A stretch of DNA of 64,000 nucleotides, taken from positions 51,233,072-51,297,071 of the forward strand of contig CM039122.1 of assembly GCA_022036555.1 (NCBI GenBank), in the 5' to 3' direction. Below the pieces are notes generated by a model that saw nothing but the letters and a program-made list of their open reading frames with translations, had not been told where the DNA came from and did not search any database. The position numbers and the translations under genes were made by a program. Of this stretch, positions 1-12,600 are shown piece after piece. Origin of the DNA: Microstegium vimineum. Its lineage: Eukaryota > Streptophyta > Magnoliopsida > Poales > Poaceae. The first letter of the stretch is position 1. Every line of letters starts with the position of its first letter.

Positions 1-2579
1 AGGGAATTCTATGATAGTTACGCCAAGGCGGTTGGATTCGGAACGAGCTTTGGAAACAGTAAAACATATTCATATATTATACAATGCAGCAATGAGGGGG
101 TTGGGGAATACTTTAAGAAAGATGAACAGAAGCGTGTTAGGAACAATACCTCAAAAAAAACACACTGCATGTCAAAGATTAAGTTGAATAGGATTTATGA
201 TGGAAAGAAGAAAGAAATATCAGTGGTGATTGAGCAAGTGCATCTAATACATAACCATCCATTTCTAACAAAAAATGAAGAAACAAAAAATATGACCTCA
301 CACAAGGAAAAGAATCCGGTATTACTTGACTATGTTGATGACCTCCAAGCGGCGGATGTCCCTCATCATAGTATACAGAACCTTTTAAGAGAAATGCATG
401 GGGGAGCTGATAACGTTCCGATGACAATGCGTGATCTTGAGAACAGGTCAGTGTGTGTCAGCTCTTATTCCATTAAATAAATAAGTATTGTCGATTACAT
501 ACATGTAATAATAACAAAGTTTGCAGGAAGGCAGCTAATATGAGGGCAGACCATGCTAATGACGTTGCGAAGCTTCTAGAATTCTTTGAAGACTGCAAAG
601 CACAGAACCCACAATTTCGTTGGTACATCAAGATCAATGAAGAAGGGATGATTCATAGTTTATTCTGGAGTCACGCTAGCATGCAGGCTGAATATATTGA
701 TTTTGGAGAAGTGATGACATTTGACACGACACACAAGACAAATATATATGAGAAACCACTAGCTATGTTTGTGGGTGCAAACCATCACCTACAGAACACA
801 TATTTTGGATGTGCGCTGTTAGGGGATGAGACAATAGAAACATTCCAGTGGGTATTTCAAGCTTTTAAGAAATGTGTGGGAACACACAGGACTAAGTGCA
901 TTCTCACAGGTGAAGTAAATCTATTAGAAAGTGGCAAACACCCTGTAGGTAGAATGAAATCATTTTTGAAGCTGTTTTGGTTGTATTAAGTTAACAATCC
1001 TCGTGCTCCTATGTGTGGCAGATCAGGATCAGGCAATGGAAGTGGCGATAGGACGGGAATTCCCTGGTGTCATCCACAGGATTTGTTGTTGGCATGTGGT
1101 TAACAAGCATATGCCAAAGCTGAATGAGTTATTCAGCCTTTATGAGAAACGAAACTTCAAGGAAAAATTCAGATCAGTGCTGAACCCCCCCCTAACACCC
1201 GCAGAATTTGAGAGGGCATGGGAAGAACTGATAGAAGAGTTTGATCTGCAAGAAAATGCCACTATGGATAGCTTATTCCGTCAACGAGCTAGTTTTATAC
1301 CATCTTTCTTTAAAGGTGATTACTGTGGGATGATGACATCAACACAGCGTAGTGAAAGCAGTAACTTTTCGATGAAGAAGAATTTTGTGGGAAAGAAGAC
1401 ATGTTTGCACAAGTTTGCAAAGCGTACACTAGATTTCATGGAGACCCGGAGAATGAAGGAGGGGGCTGAAACATACCTTGCGACGGTAAATGGAATTAAA
1501 ACATCGATTGTACTATCATTGAAACAATATTACAGTATGCAAATACTATTGTTTTGACTGTGTCATTTGTTGATGCAGAGCAAGACACTTACCAAGAGCA
1601 AATGGCCATTTGAGGTGCAACTGGGAAGGATCTATACACGGGCAGTGTTCAGAAACTTTGAAAAAAAAATGGTCAATTGCACTGCATATAGCATAGAGGC
1701 TGATCCAGATCTAGGAGAGCAATGGTACAGGGTCTGTCACACAAAGAGGTCGGACGTGATAAGTTGGGGGCAGCACAAATTCAAAGTGAAGGCAGATAAA
1801 CTGAACGGATCATACAGTTGCGAGTGCAGGGAGTGGGATCACACAGGTATTGTGGAGAGCCGCCAGTAGCTTAAAGGATTAATGAAATTAGGTAGCTGTG
1901 CATGTGAAGGTACTGATTGTTGTCATCAATGCAGGACTATTTTGTGTGCACCTTTTGCGTGCCTTCATTCAGGTCCAAGTTGAGAAGATTCCAATTGACT
2001 ACATTTACAAGCGCTATACAAGGAACGCTAGGAGAAAGGTGGATTTTGATACAACTGATAGACTACTCACCGGGGAAGATGGAAATACACAGAGCTATAG
2101 GACAAAAACCCTAATACCAAAAGCCATGAAGGCTATCAGAGCTGGTAGTATGTCTAGTGCTGCTCACAAAAGATTGCTAGAAGTGTTAGACGATGTCACA
2201 AATGAAATAAACAGAATCCCCCGGACATCGGTGCAAATGCTAGGAAGGAACAAGTTAATTCCAGGACAGAGGTAAATCAATTCTAGGAAAATAGTAAGTT
2301 TTTAATTGTATATTTACAAATTAAATATGGATCTAAATTATATATGGCATGTAGGAACATTCTGGAGATAGCAGCAGCAACGATAGCATTGAAGAAGGAA
2401 GATGTGAGGAGACAAGGATACCACGGGTATGATTTTTTTTCATTAAGTAATGAAGAAAGTGGGGATGAACCAAAACTGAACCATATATATTAATTGTGGT
2501 ATATAAATTTGGAATTGTCGACAGGAAAATTTATCAACTGCAAACCAAGAAGTACATGGAGGATGTTCCAACCAATTGA
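1..2579 (+). CDS. FAR1/FHY3-related (FRS) protein, MULE-transposase derived, 5' end outside window
   Basis: The reading frame is open from base 1, so the start lies upstream. Proposed exons are 1-446, 527-909, 1022-1485, 1579-1846, 1935-2271, 2355-2426 and a tentative last exon 2525-2579; every junction is GT-AG and keeps frame. Exon 1 carries the FAR1 DNA-binding domain, with a Cys and the HNH-like HNHPF motif. Exons 2-3 carry the MULE transposase core: DTTHKT supplies one acidic residue, TDQDQAM (created by splicing) the second, followed by ICCWHV. Exons 4-5 build a SWIM zinc finger, CEC then GLFCVHLL, also joined across an intron. Proteins of this family are nuclear transcription factors acting in light signalling, or transposases of Mutator-like elements such as Jittery. 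The intact multi-exon frame without stops favours a domesticated FRS gene, but a MULE cannot be excluded because terminal repeats are not visible here. The C-terminal exon is the least certain part. Confidence 0.85.
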
Positions 2580-3532
2580 ATGCAGCAACAGGAAAGGTAT
2601 AGTTGCAATGGAGATGTGGATTTAGGTTTATTTCAAATGCTACATTAGATCCTATATTACTACTGCCTGAAATTTGAAAATAGCACAAAACCCTTAAAGT
2701 AATAGATATAATAAAATTAGTTGTACAATATGTGTCAGTATGCTTGTGATTGCAATGGAAATCTGAATCCTGTTTTTCTTCCCTGCAAATTAAGAACGAT
2801 TTTTAGTATAAGTTGGTAAAAAAATATGATAGAGGAAATAGGAGGTTTGTTAACAAGGGGTGATTTTGATTATTCTTGATTAGACTGGATTCTAAAGGTA
2901 AAACATGTGCCAGGAATCTGCACGTAGCATACAAAGTTGGAGCTTGAATTCATTAATAGATCATAATTGTTGAAAAGATGCATCTTTTCTAAGTGATACA
3001 GCCAAGGATCACAAAATTAGTTATCTTCATGATTTGATAATGTTCTGTAATCATAGAAGAAAATGGTGGTACCCTGTAATTGGCTTAGTGAAAAATAGCT
3101 ACGGAAATGCAACAACAGTTATGACCACTGCAAAAGCAGTTTTAATCATCGAAGCACTGGTAGTAGATTTTTTTTCCTGTTTTCATGTGCTGCTATTGGG
3201 TTCTCAATTGATGGTTGGGACTTGGGAAATTAAGATGCAACTCATAAATTCAATATGTAAGAACAAAGGTTATTTAATTGCCTCTGGTGATCTCATTATT
3301 TTTGAGATGTCCTTGATCCTCATAAATTAAAACTTTGAATTATTGTACATCCCTATTGAAGCTATCAGTTTTTGTGCATTGAAAAAGAATTACTAGTTTA
3401 CTATAGATAGACTATGATATTTTATAGAGCATGTCCTCCCATGGATACTACATGCAAATTTATGCGCCACAAAGCATAGAAAATTCATATCCCCAAATAC
3501 CACAAAGATTAGGTAAGCTGAAAATAGTAACT
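2580..3532. other. AT-rich stretch without recognised gene
   Basis: This stretch follows the FAR1-like gene. It probably holds its 3' untranslated region and spacer DNA. I found no convincing coding frame, RNA gene or transposon ends on either strand. Confidence 0.5.
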
Positions 3533-4316
3533 CTATACTGTAACTGGATAACATATAGTACATCCATTCCCTTTTGCACCTGTATTTCCTAGAGCCGGTG
3601 CTGGAGTTGTAACCGGTGAGGATGGTAATCTCTCGTCTTGCCACAAAGGGATCTCATACCTAAATGGTAAATAATCACATTTAAATCGTCGTACAGAGAA
3701 AAGGAGGTCCAGCACATGAAATAGGCAAATACAAAAACATGTACTGACCATTGTTGAGTGCTCTCAAATACAAGCCTCTTTGGGTTGTCAGGAATCTTAT
3801 CAACCAACTCCATGCGAAGCCTAAAGACATTGTGTAAATGCCTACTTAGAATACCACATTTGAATAATGAACAGTTTCAATTTTTTGAATTCAATGCATG
3901 CAACTAGCTCATTATGAAAATAGAGCGGTCTATAAAAAGAAAATAAATAAAGATAAAGATAATAGGATGATGTAAAACAAAGACCTTTTGGTTGATGAGC
4001 CAGAACCTTTTGCAGCATGAATATCATCAGGTGGCAATGGTTGATCTGCATTTACATAAAAAATAAAATTGTCTTGCTAAATTAAACTCACACCATAAGA
4101 AATAACGTAAACGTATGCATGATAAAAAAATTTGAAAATTTAGGGATAAGATAAACCATTCTGTATAGTTGTCGAAACTAATTACATGAGCACGAATTGA
4201 TTTAATGAATTAAAAAGGATTTTCCCAACATGTATGTGCATAATTCTTATCAAAACCACAATATAAGAAAACAAAATCATAATAGATCAATCTCTGAGCA
4301 CAGAAACAATACCCAT
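3533..4316 (-). CDS. possible small four-exon protein of unknown function (about 87 aa)
   Basis: On the minus strand four segments join in frame through canonical GT-AG introns. They are 4313-4316 (the ATG plus one base), 3985-4045, 3749-3820 and 3533-3659. The predicted protein starts MDQPLPPDDIHAAK, continues with RMELVDKIPDNPKRL and WYEIPLWQDERLPSSP, and stops at 3533-3535. Three consecutive phase-matched junctions in otherwise stop-rich DNA are the main evidence. Upstream at 4317-4660 lies a GC-rich leader typical of the 5' end of a grass gene. I do not recognise the family. The ATG sits directly before the first intron, which is unusual, and an upstream GC-rich coding extension in the same frame is also open. 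It could instead be a fragment of a longer gene or a captured gene piece. Confidence 0.42.
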
Positions 4317-4786
4317 CTGACACGGAGTAGGCGAGGCCGACGAACGGCCGTACCCGGCGAGGAGAGGCTCGCTTGCTAGTCGACGGAGTGGCCAGAACAA
4401 GAACAGGGGAGGCGAGGGATGAACGGAGCCGGCGGCGAGGGAAGAGGGGTCGCAGGCGGCGGTGCACTGGGAGCTGCGGAGGCGAGGGGCGCATGGATCG
4501 GCGCCGGGATGCGAGGGGAGAGGGGCGCTGGCCGCCAGGAAGCTGCGGCGGGGCTGGGGTGGTTTTTTTTCCGTCGAGGGGAGAGGGACGCCGGGAGGCT
4601 GCGGCTGGAATAATGGGAGTTTCTTTTTTGGAGCAGGGGACCTGCGAGGCCACGATCTCGGAATTTAGATGAAAAAAAAGGCGGTGCACGGTGAAGCAGC
4701 CCGCGTGAGTTTGGTCGCCTCGTTGGACTCGATGGTTTAGACTCGGGTACTGAATATTATTTGGTACCCAGGGTAACATATAGTAT

Positions 4787-4811
4787 AACTATATATATAT
4801 ATATATATATA
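4787..4811. repeat. (AT)n microsatellite
   Basis: A run of about 12 AT dinucleotides lies in the spacer upstream of the small minus-strand gene. Confidence 0.9.
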
Positions 4812-5039
4812 AGTCCTTGGCAGTGCAGTCCCAAACTCTCAAAGTTTGATATTTGAGTCTCCAAATTTGTATGACAATTTCATCTAGGACCCATTACATG
4901 CAGCGTCATACAGCGCCAGTGCCATTTGTGTGTGAAAGTGCAAGTTCAAGAACCCAAATGATACTGCTGCATAAATTCCAGGACCCAAGTATTTAAATTC
5001 AAGAGTTGGGAATCAAAGTGACACCGTAGTACATATTTA

Positions 5040-5457
5040 GAGCATCTTCAAGAGATTAGCTAAGAATACATGCTAAATTTAGTGATTTAGATACTCTTTT
5101 TTTTTTGCGAACATGCCATTGGCATGTGTTTCATTAAGCAGGAACAAAAAGTTTGATACAAACGAGTGAAGTTACAGTGATCCATGGATCACCAACCCTC
5201 CACAACTCCCCACCACTCTAAGCACACGAGATTGTAATTACTAGATTACTCCAACAGACTCAGTAAAAATATGTAAAATGAAGAGACTAGATGACTAGTG
5301 AGGTAGATTATCCAAAAGTAGAGAACGAATGAGATGAAATGGAGAGCTACTAAATTTGAAGAGTCATTTACAGAGTCTGTTGGAGACGTTTTTTTTCCTT
5401 TCATAATAGCTAAATTTACATTTAGAAAATAATTAAGCTAATCTCTTGAAGATGCTC
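5040..5457. mobile_element. MITE with about 22-bp terminal inverted repeats
   Basis: The left end reads GAGCATCTTCAAGAGATTAG and the right end is its inverse complement, CTAATCTCTTGAAGATGCTC. Ends of this GAGCATCT type are common among grass Harbinger-like or Mutator-like MITEs. The interior at about 5095-5220 begins with a T-run and looks like the reverse-oriented 3' end of a LINE inserted into the MITE. No clean target duplication was visible. Confidence 0.75.
5095..5220 (-). mobile_element. LINE 3'-end fragment (reverse orientation)
   Basis: A T-run at 5095-5107 is followed by GCGAACATGCCATTGGCATG and TTTCATTAAGCAGG. On the minus strand this reads as a 3' untranslated end followed by a poly(A) tail. 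A similar unit occurs at 28861-29030 in this window. Coding parts are absent, so it is heavily 5' truncated. The right border is uncertain. Confidence 0.5.
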
Positions 5458-6458
5458 GGGACCCAAATATTAAAACTCTGAAGTTAGAGGTGTAAATGAT
5501 ACCATCATGCTGAGTTTAATGACCGCTTGTGCATTTTACTTTTAAAAAAATATAATCCTGAGTCTCTGATCTTATAGGTACTCAAAAGCAGTTTAATCAT
5601 AAGGTCTTGAAACCCTTATCACAACGAGCACGCACAATTGTTTTGTTTCCTAAAAGGTACGCGCATCATCATTGCAAATCTGTTTTTTCAAGCCGCATTT
5701 CGGGACCAAATTATTTGCCGAGACGCTGGTGCAAGGAAGCATCCAAGCTCACGTCACCAGCACGCTGTCCAGGCCAAACCAGAGCCCAAAAGGGCAAACG
5801 AAACTAGCAGGCTGTGCGCACAAACCACTTCCAGTTTAACTCATCACGAAGACTGAATAGGGCATCAGAACAAATGAAGAAATAAACTTATACCCAGGTC
5901 TCACTACTTGCAGCGTTCCAGATGAGATATAGTGATAAATAGAAACTATAATACCATCTTAACTTCATTTAGAAGAGCCTGAAGTACAAGAAGTAACAAA
6001 GCACTCCCTCTCTCCACAAAAGAATGCAATCCTCCCGAAAAGCAGTAAGATAGTTTAAACTTTGACTGGATTTATATAAAAAGGTACTGGTATTTTTTTA
6101 TACAAAATAGGTACCGTTATATTATTTATAGAATATATTTTCGATAAATTTATTTCGAGACATAAATGCCAACAAAAGGGTATAAGAATGAGCCCCATTT
6201 AGCAATTAACTTGTTGTTTGGTTCCACCAGCAGTAATGTAAACGCAAATGATTTAAACCTGCAAACGTTACCAGCGGGAATCACAATTGAACTAATTTTA
6301 TTTATGTTTAGGTTACTGTTCCACCAACCAAACAGTTCGTAAGTTGTAACACAGGAACTGGCCACACAAGTGTTGGGTGGCAGGACAGATGTTAGCTGAG
6401 GGGTAAAACCTGGGGTTCCATACAGAATCCATATCTATTAAGTGAAAGTATCTACAGG
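5458..6458. other. intergenic; partial Stowaway-like repeat
   Basis: No gene is visible. At 6004-6165 the text ACTCCCTCTCTCCACAAAAG and the following AT-rich part resemble one half of a Stowaway MITE, but a matching right end was not found. Confidence 0.45.
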
Positions 6459-6464
6459 TTTATT
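6459..6464 (-). terminator. candidate polyadenylation signal AATAAA of the TBC gene
   Basis: On the minus strand AATAAA occurs about 145 bases after the TBC stop codon at 6606. Distance and sequence fit a plant poly(A) signal. Other AT-rich signals nearby could serve equally well. Confidence 0.35.
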
Positions 6465-6605
6465 GAGAGAGTATATACACACAGAACTCTAGATTTCATG
6501 ATTCTTCCATCGATATATCCTTACAACGGATCACATTTATGACGTCGACGAAAGCACTACAGGATAAAACTTGTGATGCTTCTGTGCAATTATTTTCTAG
6601 ATATC

Positions 6606-9600
6606 TCACAAGACCTCGTCTTCTTGCACATACAGGCCACCATCGGTCTCAATGGGCAATGAAGGTGGGGTTCCAGGTGGAATGCAGGAAGCCCCATTTT
6701 CTCCTGCAATAGTACACAATGCCTCCGCGTCCTGGATAGCCCGGTCAAGATTGATCTGACCACTGAGCTCATTGATGAACTTAAGAAGGGTATCAAAGTC
6801 CATCTGCTCCCCAATTATCCGTTGACGATATTTCTTCAAGATTGCTACGCACAAGTACAAGTGGAAATGTTCTGACAAATAATGAGTCCACTGAACTTCC
6901 CACAAAAGCATGATCTGGTCGAAACTGAACTCCCTGCGATCCATAAGAAATCGATCCATCTTAGAGTTAGAAAAATGAGACCACATTTTCTTCAATTTAC
7001 GTAATTGGTCAACTGCTCGTGGCTAGATAAAATAGATCTGTTGCTTAGTTAAAATAATCCCTCCCAACCACTCCACCCCCACCCAAAAAAAGAAAAAATA
7101 AATAAAAAGAAAATACCTGCCATGTGGTTAGATCAGGTCTGAACTCACCTAATTTCAGTTATGCGCCAGCAAAACCTTAGGTGTTTCTTTTTCACAAATG
7201 AAGTAGGTAATACAAATTTACTAACATCATGATTGATGATCCATGAACAATTCTCTGCCAGGTAATACTGTTAATAGGATTGGAAGAGTAGCTGGAAGGC
7301 AAACGGTTCCACCCCTATAGCAAACTGTGATTAGAGAGATTGCCGATGAAGCACAGCTGTGGATTACAGGCACAGCAAAAGGGCTAGGCAGTCTGACAAG
7401 TTTAAGCAGAGTAGATTTTGGTCTTTGAAACAAACTGCATTTGGTTTCTTTAGTGGCTGATTTTTTTTTTTTACTTATTCTCACAAAGACATGCAGCTCT
7501 CCAGCATTGCTTGTGAAAAAAGCATAGGAAAATTAGTCTGGGGCACTACTGGTCTGTGAATTTGGTTGTACAAAATTGATAAAATAAAAAGGGAAATTAG
7601 TCTGAGGGTAGGTACGACAGTGACAAAAAAAAAGACAACCTTGGGGGGGGGGGGGGGGGGTGTTAAGACAGGACACAGGCATTTTGTTAAGAAGATTTTT
7701 TCTCACGCGGATCAAGAAAACCCTTAAGCCCCTGCCCACACATTACATAGCACAGTGACAGAAACATGACACATTTCAAGGAAGCTATGGTTCAAGGACG
7801 GAAGACAAAATGATGTCGCAATGTCACATGCATATGCAAAACTTAAAAAGAGAAGAAAATATTACCTTTTGAATTGTATAAGAACCCAGCGGAAACAGAA
7901 GAAGTAGTTCAAGCAGTCATTCTGCCTAAAATAGTTATGCAATGGAGGATCAAGAAGCTCCACAAGCTGAGGCACAAATGAAAAAAAAAATTAGACCACT
8001 AAGCTGATAGGCGTTAATCAAAGTAACAATGGTACGATAAATAAGGGTGTCAAACTATTGAAATTTCGAACACAAGAGCATGCGAAAGGTTCAAGATCTT
8101 AATGACTTGCCATTTTAAAATAAATTTTGTAGCAAGCTGTACAATGATATTTCCATGATATGAAGGCTCAATTCCGGAGAAGGAACAGATGGATGCACAT
8201 AATGGCATAAGAACAGCATAGACATAATCTAAGAACTAGCACGTTTGCACTCAGCTAAGCAAAATTATTGAGATGATAATGCGTCACAGGCAATCAGCTA
8301 GGCCTTATGGGCTAGATCAGCATTACGAGAGGCTCATTAGGGTTAGGATTAGAGATAAGATTAGACACATTGCATAGGCGTCAAGTAAGCCTCTATATAA
8401 GGAGATGGCATGCATCAATCGAAGGGAAGCAAGAGGTATCAGGATAGATCCTCATCCACTCTGGGCCATCAGATTTGGCGCCACCATCCTTCGCGTGCCC
8501 AATCTCAAGTGTTAGGTTAGGTTCAGTGATTATTCACGTTCGTACCCTCAATCACCCACGTTCTAACGTTCTGTGTGTTTCCCTCATCCAGGTTGTGACA
8601 TTTGGTATCAGCTTGATGCCTTCCCATACCTTCTGCTAGACTGCTACAAGTGACCTATCAATATTGATGGAGCACATGCGCACCAACAGTGCTGGCTGGC
8701 TCCACAAAGATCCAAGCCATCCTCGAGGAACTGCAGATGAATATGGAGAGCACCAGGTGGCAGCAGCGGTACAGCTACAGGCTGCACGTGGATTCATGGT
8801 GAAGCGTCAGGCGCTGGCAGCGCATCATGTGAGACTCGCTGATCAAGCACCACGCTGCAGCAGCTGCTGGTTCGTAGCTTACATGGTGTTTCCATGAACT
8901 TGTTTGTTTGCATCGTTCCCGATGCTTCCGTTATGGCCATGGAAACAAGCGTTTGTGCAATGGAATCTGCAAGCTCGTGTTCTCCCTGAGGAGGGGTGGT
9001 TGCTGCATGCGAGTTGTCCCCACTAAGGCCTTGTTTGGATGCACATGTATTTTGCTCAAACCACATGTGTTGGAGTGTATTTGAACTAATTTCCACTCCG
9101 TGGTTTAAGGTAAATACATGCGCATCCAAACAAGGCCTAAGAGAGTTGTGCATACATGGTCAAATTTGTTAGGTTTCATGCACCAACCAAGTGAACGAAT
9201 TAGCTAATTTGTTAGGCCTACTGGATGTGCTAGTCCCGGTCACCTAGGCCCTATGAGACCCATGGAGTAATGTCATGGGCAGTCAGCTAGGCCCTATGGG
9301 TCAGATCAGAGGTCTGAGAGGCCCATTAGGGTTAAGATCAGAGATAAGATTAGCCAGCTTGCTTAGGCATCAAGTAAGCCTCTCTATATAAGGACATGAG
9401 ATGTATCAATCAAAGGCAAGGAATAATTATCAGGAGAGATCCTCATCTTCCTCCAGGCCTTGAGATTGGGCGCTGCTATCCTTGGCGTGCCCAATCTCAA
9501 ATGTGCAGTTTGGCATCCATTCAGCTCTCCCTAATCCAGGACGTGACATAATAACTTTTGAATCTGTCACGCAACATCAGAAAATTGAAAAGGAGCAACA

Positions 9601-12600
9601 TGATGATGCTTACTCAGCACTTAGCAGATGAATATGTTATATACCTTGGATAATGCAAGTAGTTGAGCATGCATGCCATTCTGGTCACGATTAAAATTGG
9701 CACCTAGACGTTCCATCAGGGAAGCAAAGGACCAAAATGATTCGGACTCATCCTCCATGACATAAAGTATGGGAGCCAAAAAGTCACTCATTCCCTGGAA
9801 TACACCAACATTGTAGTATCGTAACAGGAAGACAACAGCCAAAAAATAACATGGACTCCAGATTTCAAGTTGAGCATTTGAACCACAAACGATAAGCTCT
9901 GTGTATCATGTAAATTATGAGAAAATTACATCCACATTTACTGGGTTCGTATAAAAGAACAAACAAAAAATTATCGACAAAGCTATTGAAGAAGTCAGTG
10001 ACTCGGTATAACAGAAATAAGGTAAATAACCTGTAAAATTCCTTTTTGTTAGCACGCCTGACAGTTAACAAATTAGCAGCAGCAGTGGTATATCTAAAAG
10101 CGGAAGTACCTAAACAATGAACAAATCTGAAGGGTCTTAAATATTGTGTAAATCTATGAGATCACTGTCTAAAAATAGCGCGAGAATTAAGCATCTATTG
10201 CATAGTATGTGTGTGTCGTAAGGGCTCCCCCCTATTCTAAATATAATGATACACAGCTGTACTGCATGTTCGAGGAAAAAAGAAGCGTCAATAATCTATT
10301 GAAGCCTCAGCCTTCAGCCCCAAGATGTGTGACTTATCATAACTAGTCCTCCCTCCATTCTCTTTTATAAGGCGAACACATATACCAAGATTCAAACTTT
10401 AATGACCAATAATTTTGCCAGCAGTTTCATAGTAACTTTGATAGAGTTATATTTGTAACCAAATGTACTATCCGATTATCGTAAGTTTATACGTATAAAC
10501 AATATAATATAAAATAAATAAATGGTCAAAGTGTAATTTGGGAGACTGTGATATGTCAAACTGCGCCTTGTAAAAGAGAATTGAGGGAGTAGAAGCCAAC
10601 AGACATAGTGTACTTTGTGTTCCCACTGAAATGACACGAAGCTCAAATCATTTTACATGGATGTTGTGCAAGACAAAAACTTACTTGGCAATAACCAAGA
10701 TCGAAATTGTAGAAGGAATATGTTAACAGAATATCACGTAGAACTACAACATTCTGATTGTCATCTCCTTCATAATAGGGAATGGACCTATCTGTTCTCA
10801 CCTTGATAGAGAAAATTCAGAAAAATATCAAAGCATCAGTTAAGCTACAACAGTATAGTGCAGAATGACAAATAGAAAAGAGAGAAAATATTTATACCAC
10901 ATCTTTGTCAATTAGACCTTTTCTTTCCCTGAACTTAGTGAATCTTTTAGCTTGGGTGGCTGAGATACTCTGCAGAATGGTATCAAGGAGAATCATTGAT
11001 ATACTTGAGTAAATGAAGTGTAAAGTATGTCCCAAAATGTGAAAGCATTGTTGCAACATAGAGGAACTAAAAAATGCATCAAACAGATCCCTATCAGCTG
11101 CCCAAAAACGACAGCCTTTCATTCTGAAAACTCAAGCTCTACTCCATAGACATGATAAATCCAGAAACCCCTACTTGATGATCGAAGGACCCAAACAAGG
11201 AGGCAACTGATGCCCGCTCCCGAAAAGCAGTACATGATAAGTTTCACATTCTTAAAATACGTCCAGAGTTAACACCAAACCATGTGGCAAATACTAAATA
11301 ATGTAATGCCAACATACTGTGGAAGGGAACATGTAATACCAGCATGGGTCACTTGTGAACACTGACTAACCTTCCACTGAGATTTTACGGCTTCATATTC
11401 TGCTCGTTTCATGGCAGTAAGGTATTCCCTCTCAGCATATGTCGAATCATATTCATGATACCCCAACAAGAATTTCCAGACCTATATGTCCAATATCAGA
11501 ATATATTTATAGAAATACAGGTCTCGCTAGTTACAAACCGTCAGATCAAGAGTTAAGTATAGACCTCTTTTCTCAAAGCATGATCAACTCCCCCATAGAA
11601 AACCTTTTTCCTCAGTGCCTTTGAATCCATAACTCTACCTTCAGGATCTAAGAAAGCTGTCCACTGTCCAAAGATTTTTCAGGCAAACATCAGAAGATTT
11701 CAAAAAGGAAAACTGATACTGACAAAAGAGATATTGCTAGATGGTTTAAGAAAGTTTAAACCAGGACAAATCATATGGGCTGAATATAACAGACAAACAC
11801 TTACCTATCTATATCTTCAAAAAACTGTGTTATTCATATCAACTTAATCCAAGAATTTAATTCTTCTGCCAGTACAAGCATGTTTTGCAAATTACTGGGC
11901 AACAGTTCCGTTAGAATATCACTGTCCTAAACGTTTACTTGGAATGCAAGCCATAAGTTAAAAATAAAGTTGTATAACCCTAGAGTCATATCAAGTTTGC
12001 CTAAAACTTAATTGTCCTAATGATCATTGTACTTTATACTAATACATAAACCAGAAACCTCATCTTGGACTCATCTCAATGTATAATCACAACTCACAAC
12101 TTATGCATCACATGGACTCAGTTATGGATCTAAAAGTAAACTAATAATTCATGTTGCTATGGTCACAGAATAACTATAGATTTTTAATTTTTTTAATACA
12201 TTTTTTATGGAAATTAAGAAAATATACATGGATACACAGAATTACAAAAATAATATGGAAACGAAACTAAAATCTCATTCAACTGTTGAACAAAATTAGA
12301 TAGTAATTGCACTACCATAAAACAAGATCTAAGCATTATCCAACAGAAAACCATGTTCACAGAACTTGTTTGACTGGGGAATGACTTTGGAATTTCATAG
12401 TGCCGGAGTACGATTTACAGAAAATCGTTCGGTGGGAGGCCGAATCCTAACAGATAAGGGTTGTGCAGGACCACACACCTTGGGCGCGTCACTTTCCTCT
12501 CCACGTTGGACCTTGGCCAGGCAGCACGCGGCAGCATAGTAAGTTGCGGCTGCTAGAGAGCAGCACGATCGCTGTGTGGGTGCTGATGGGGGCAAGTGCT

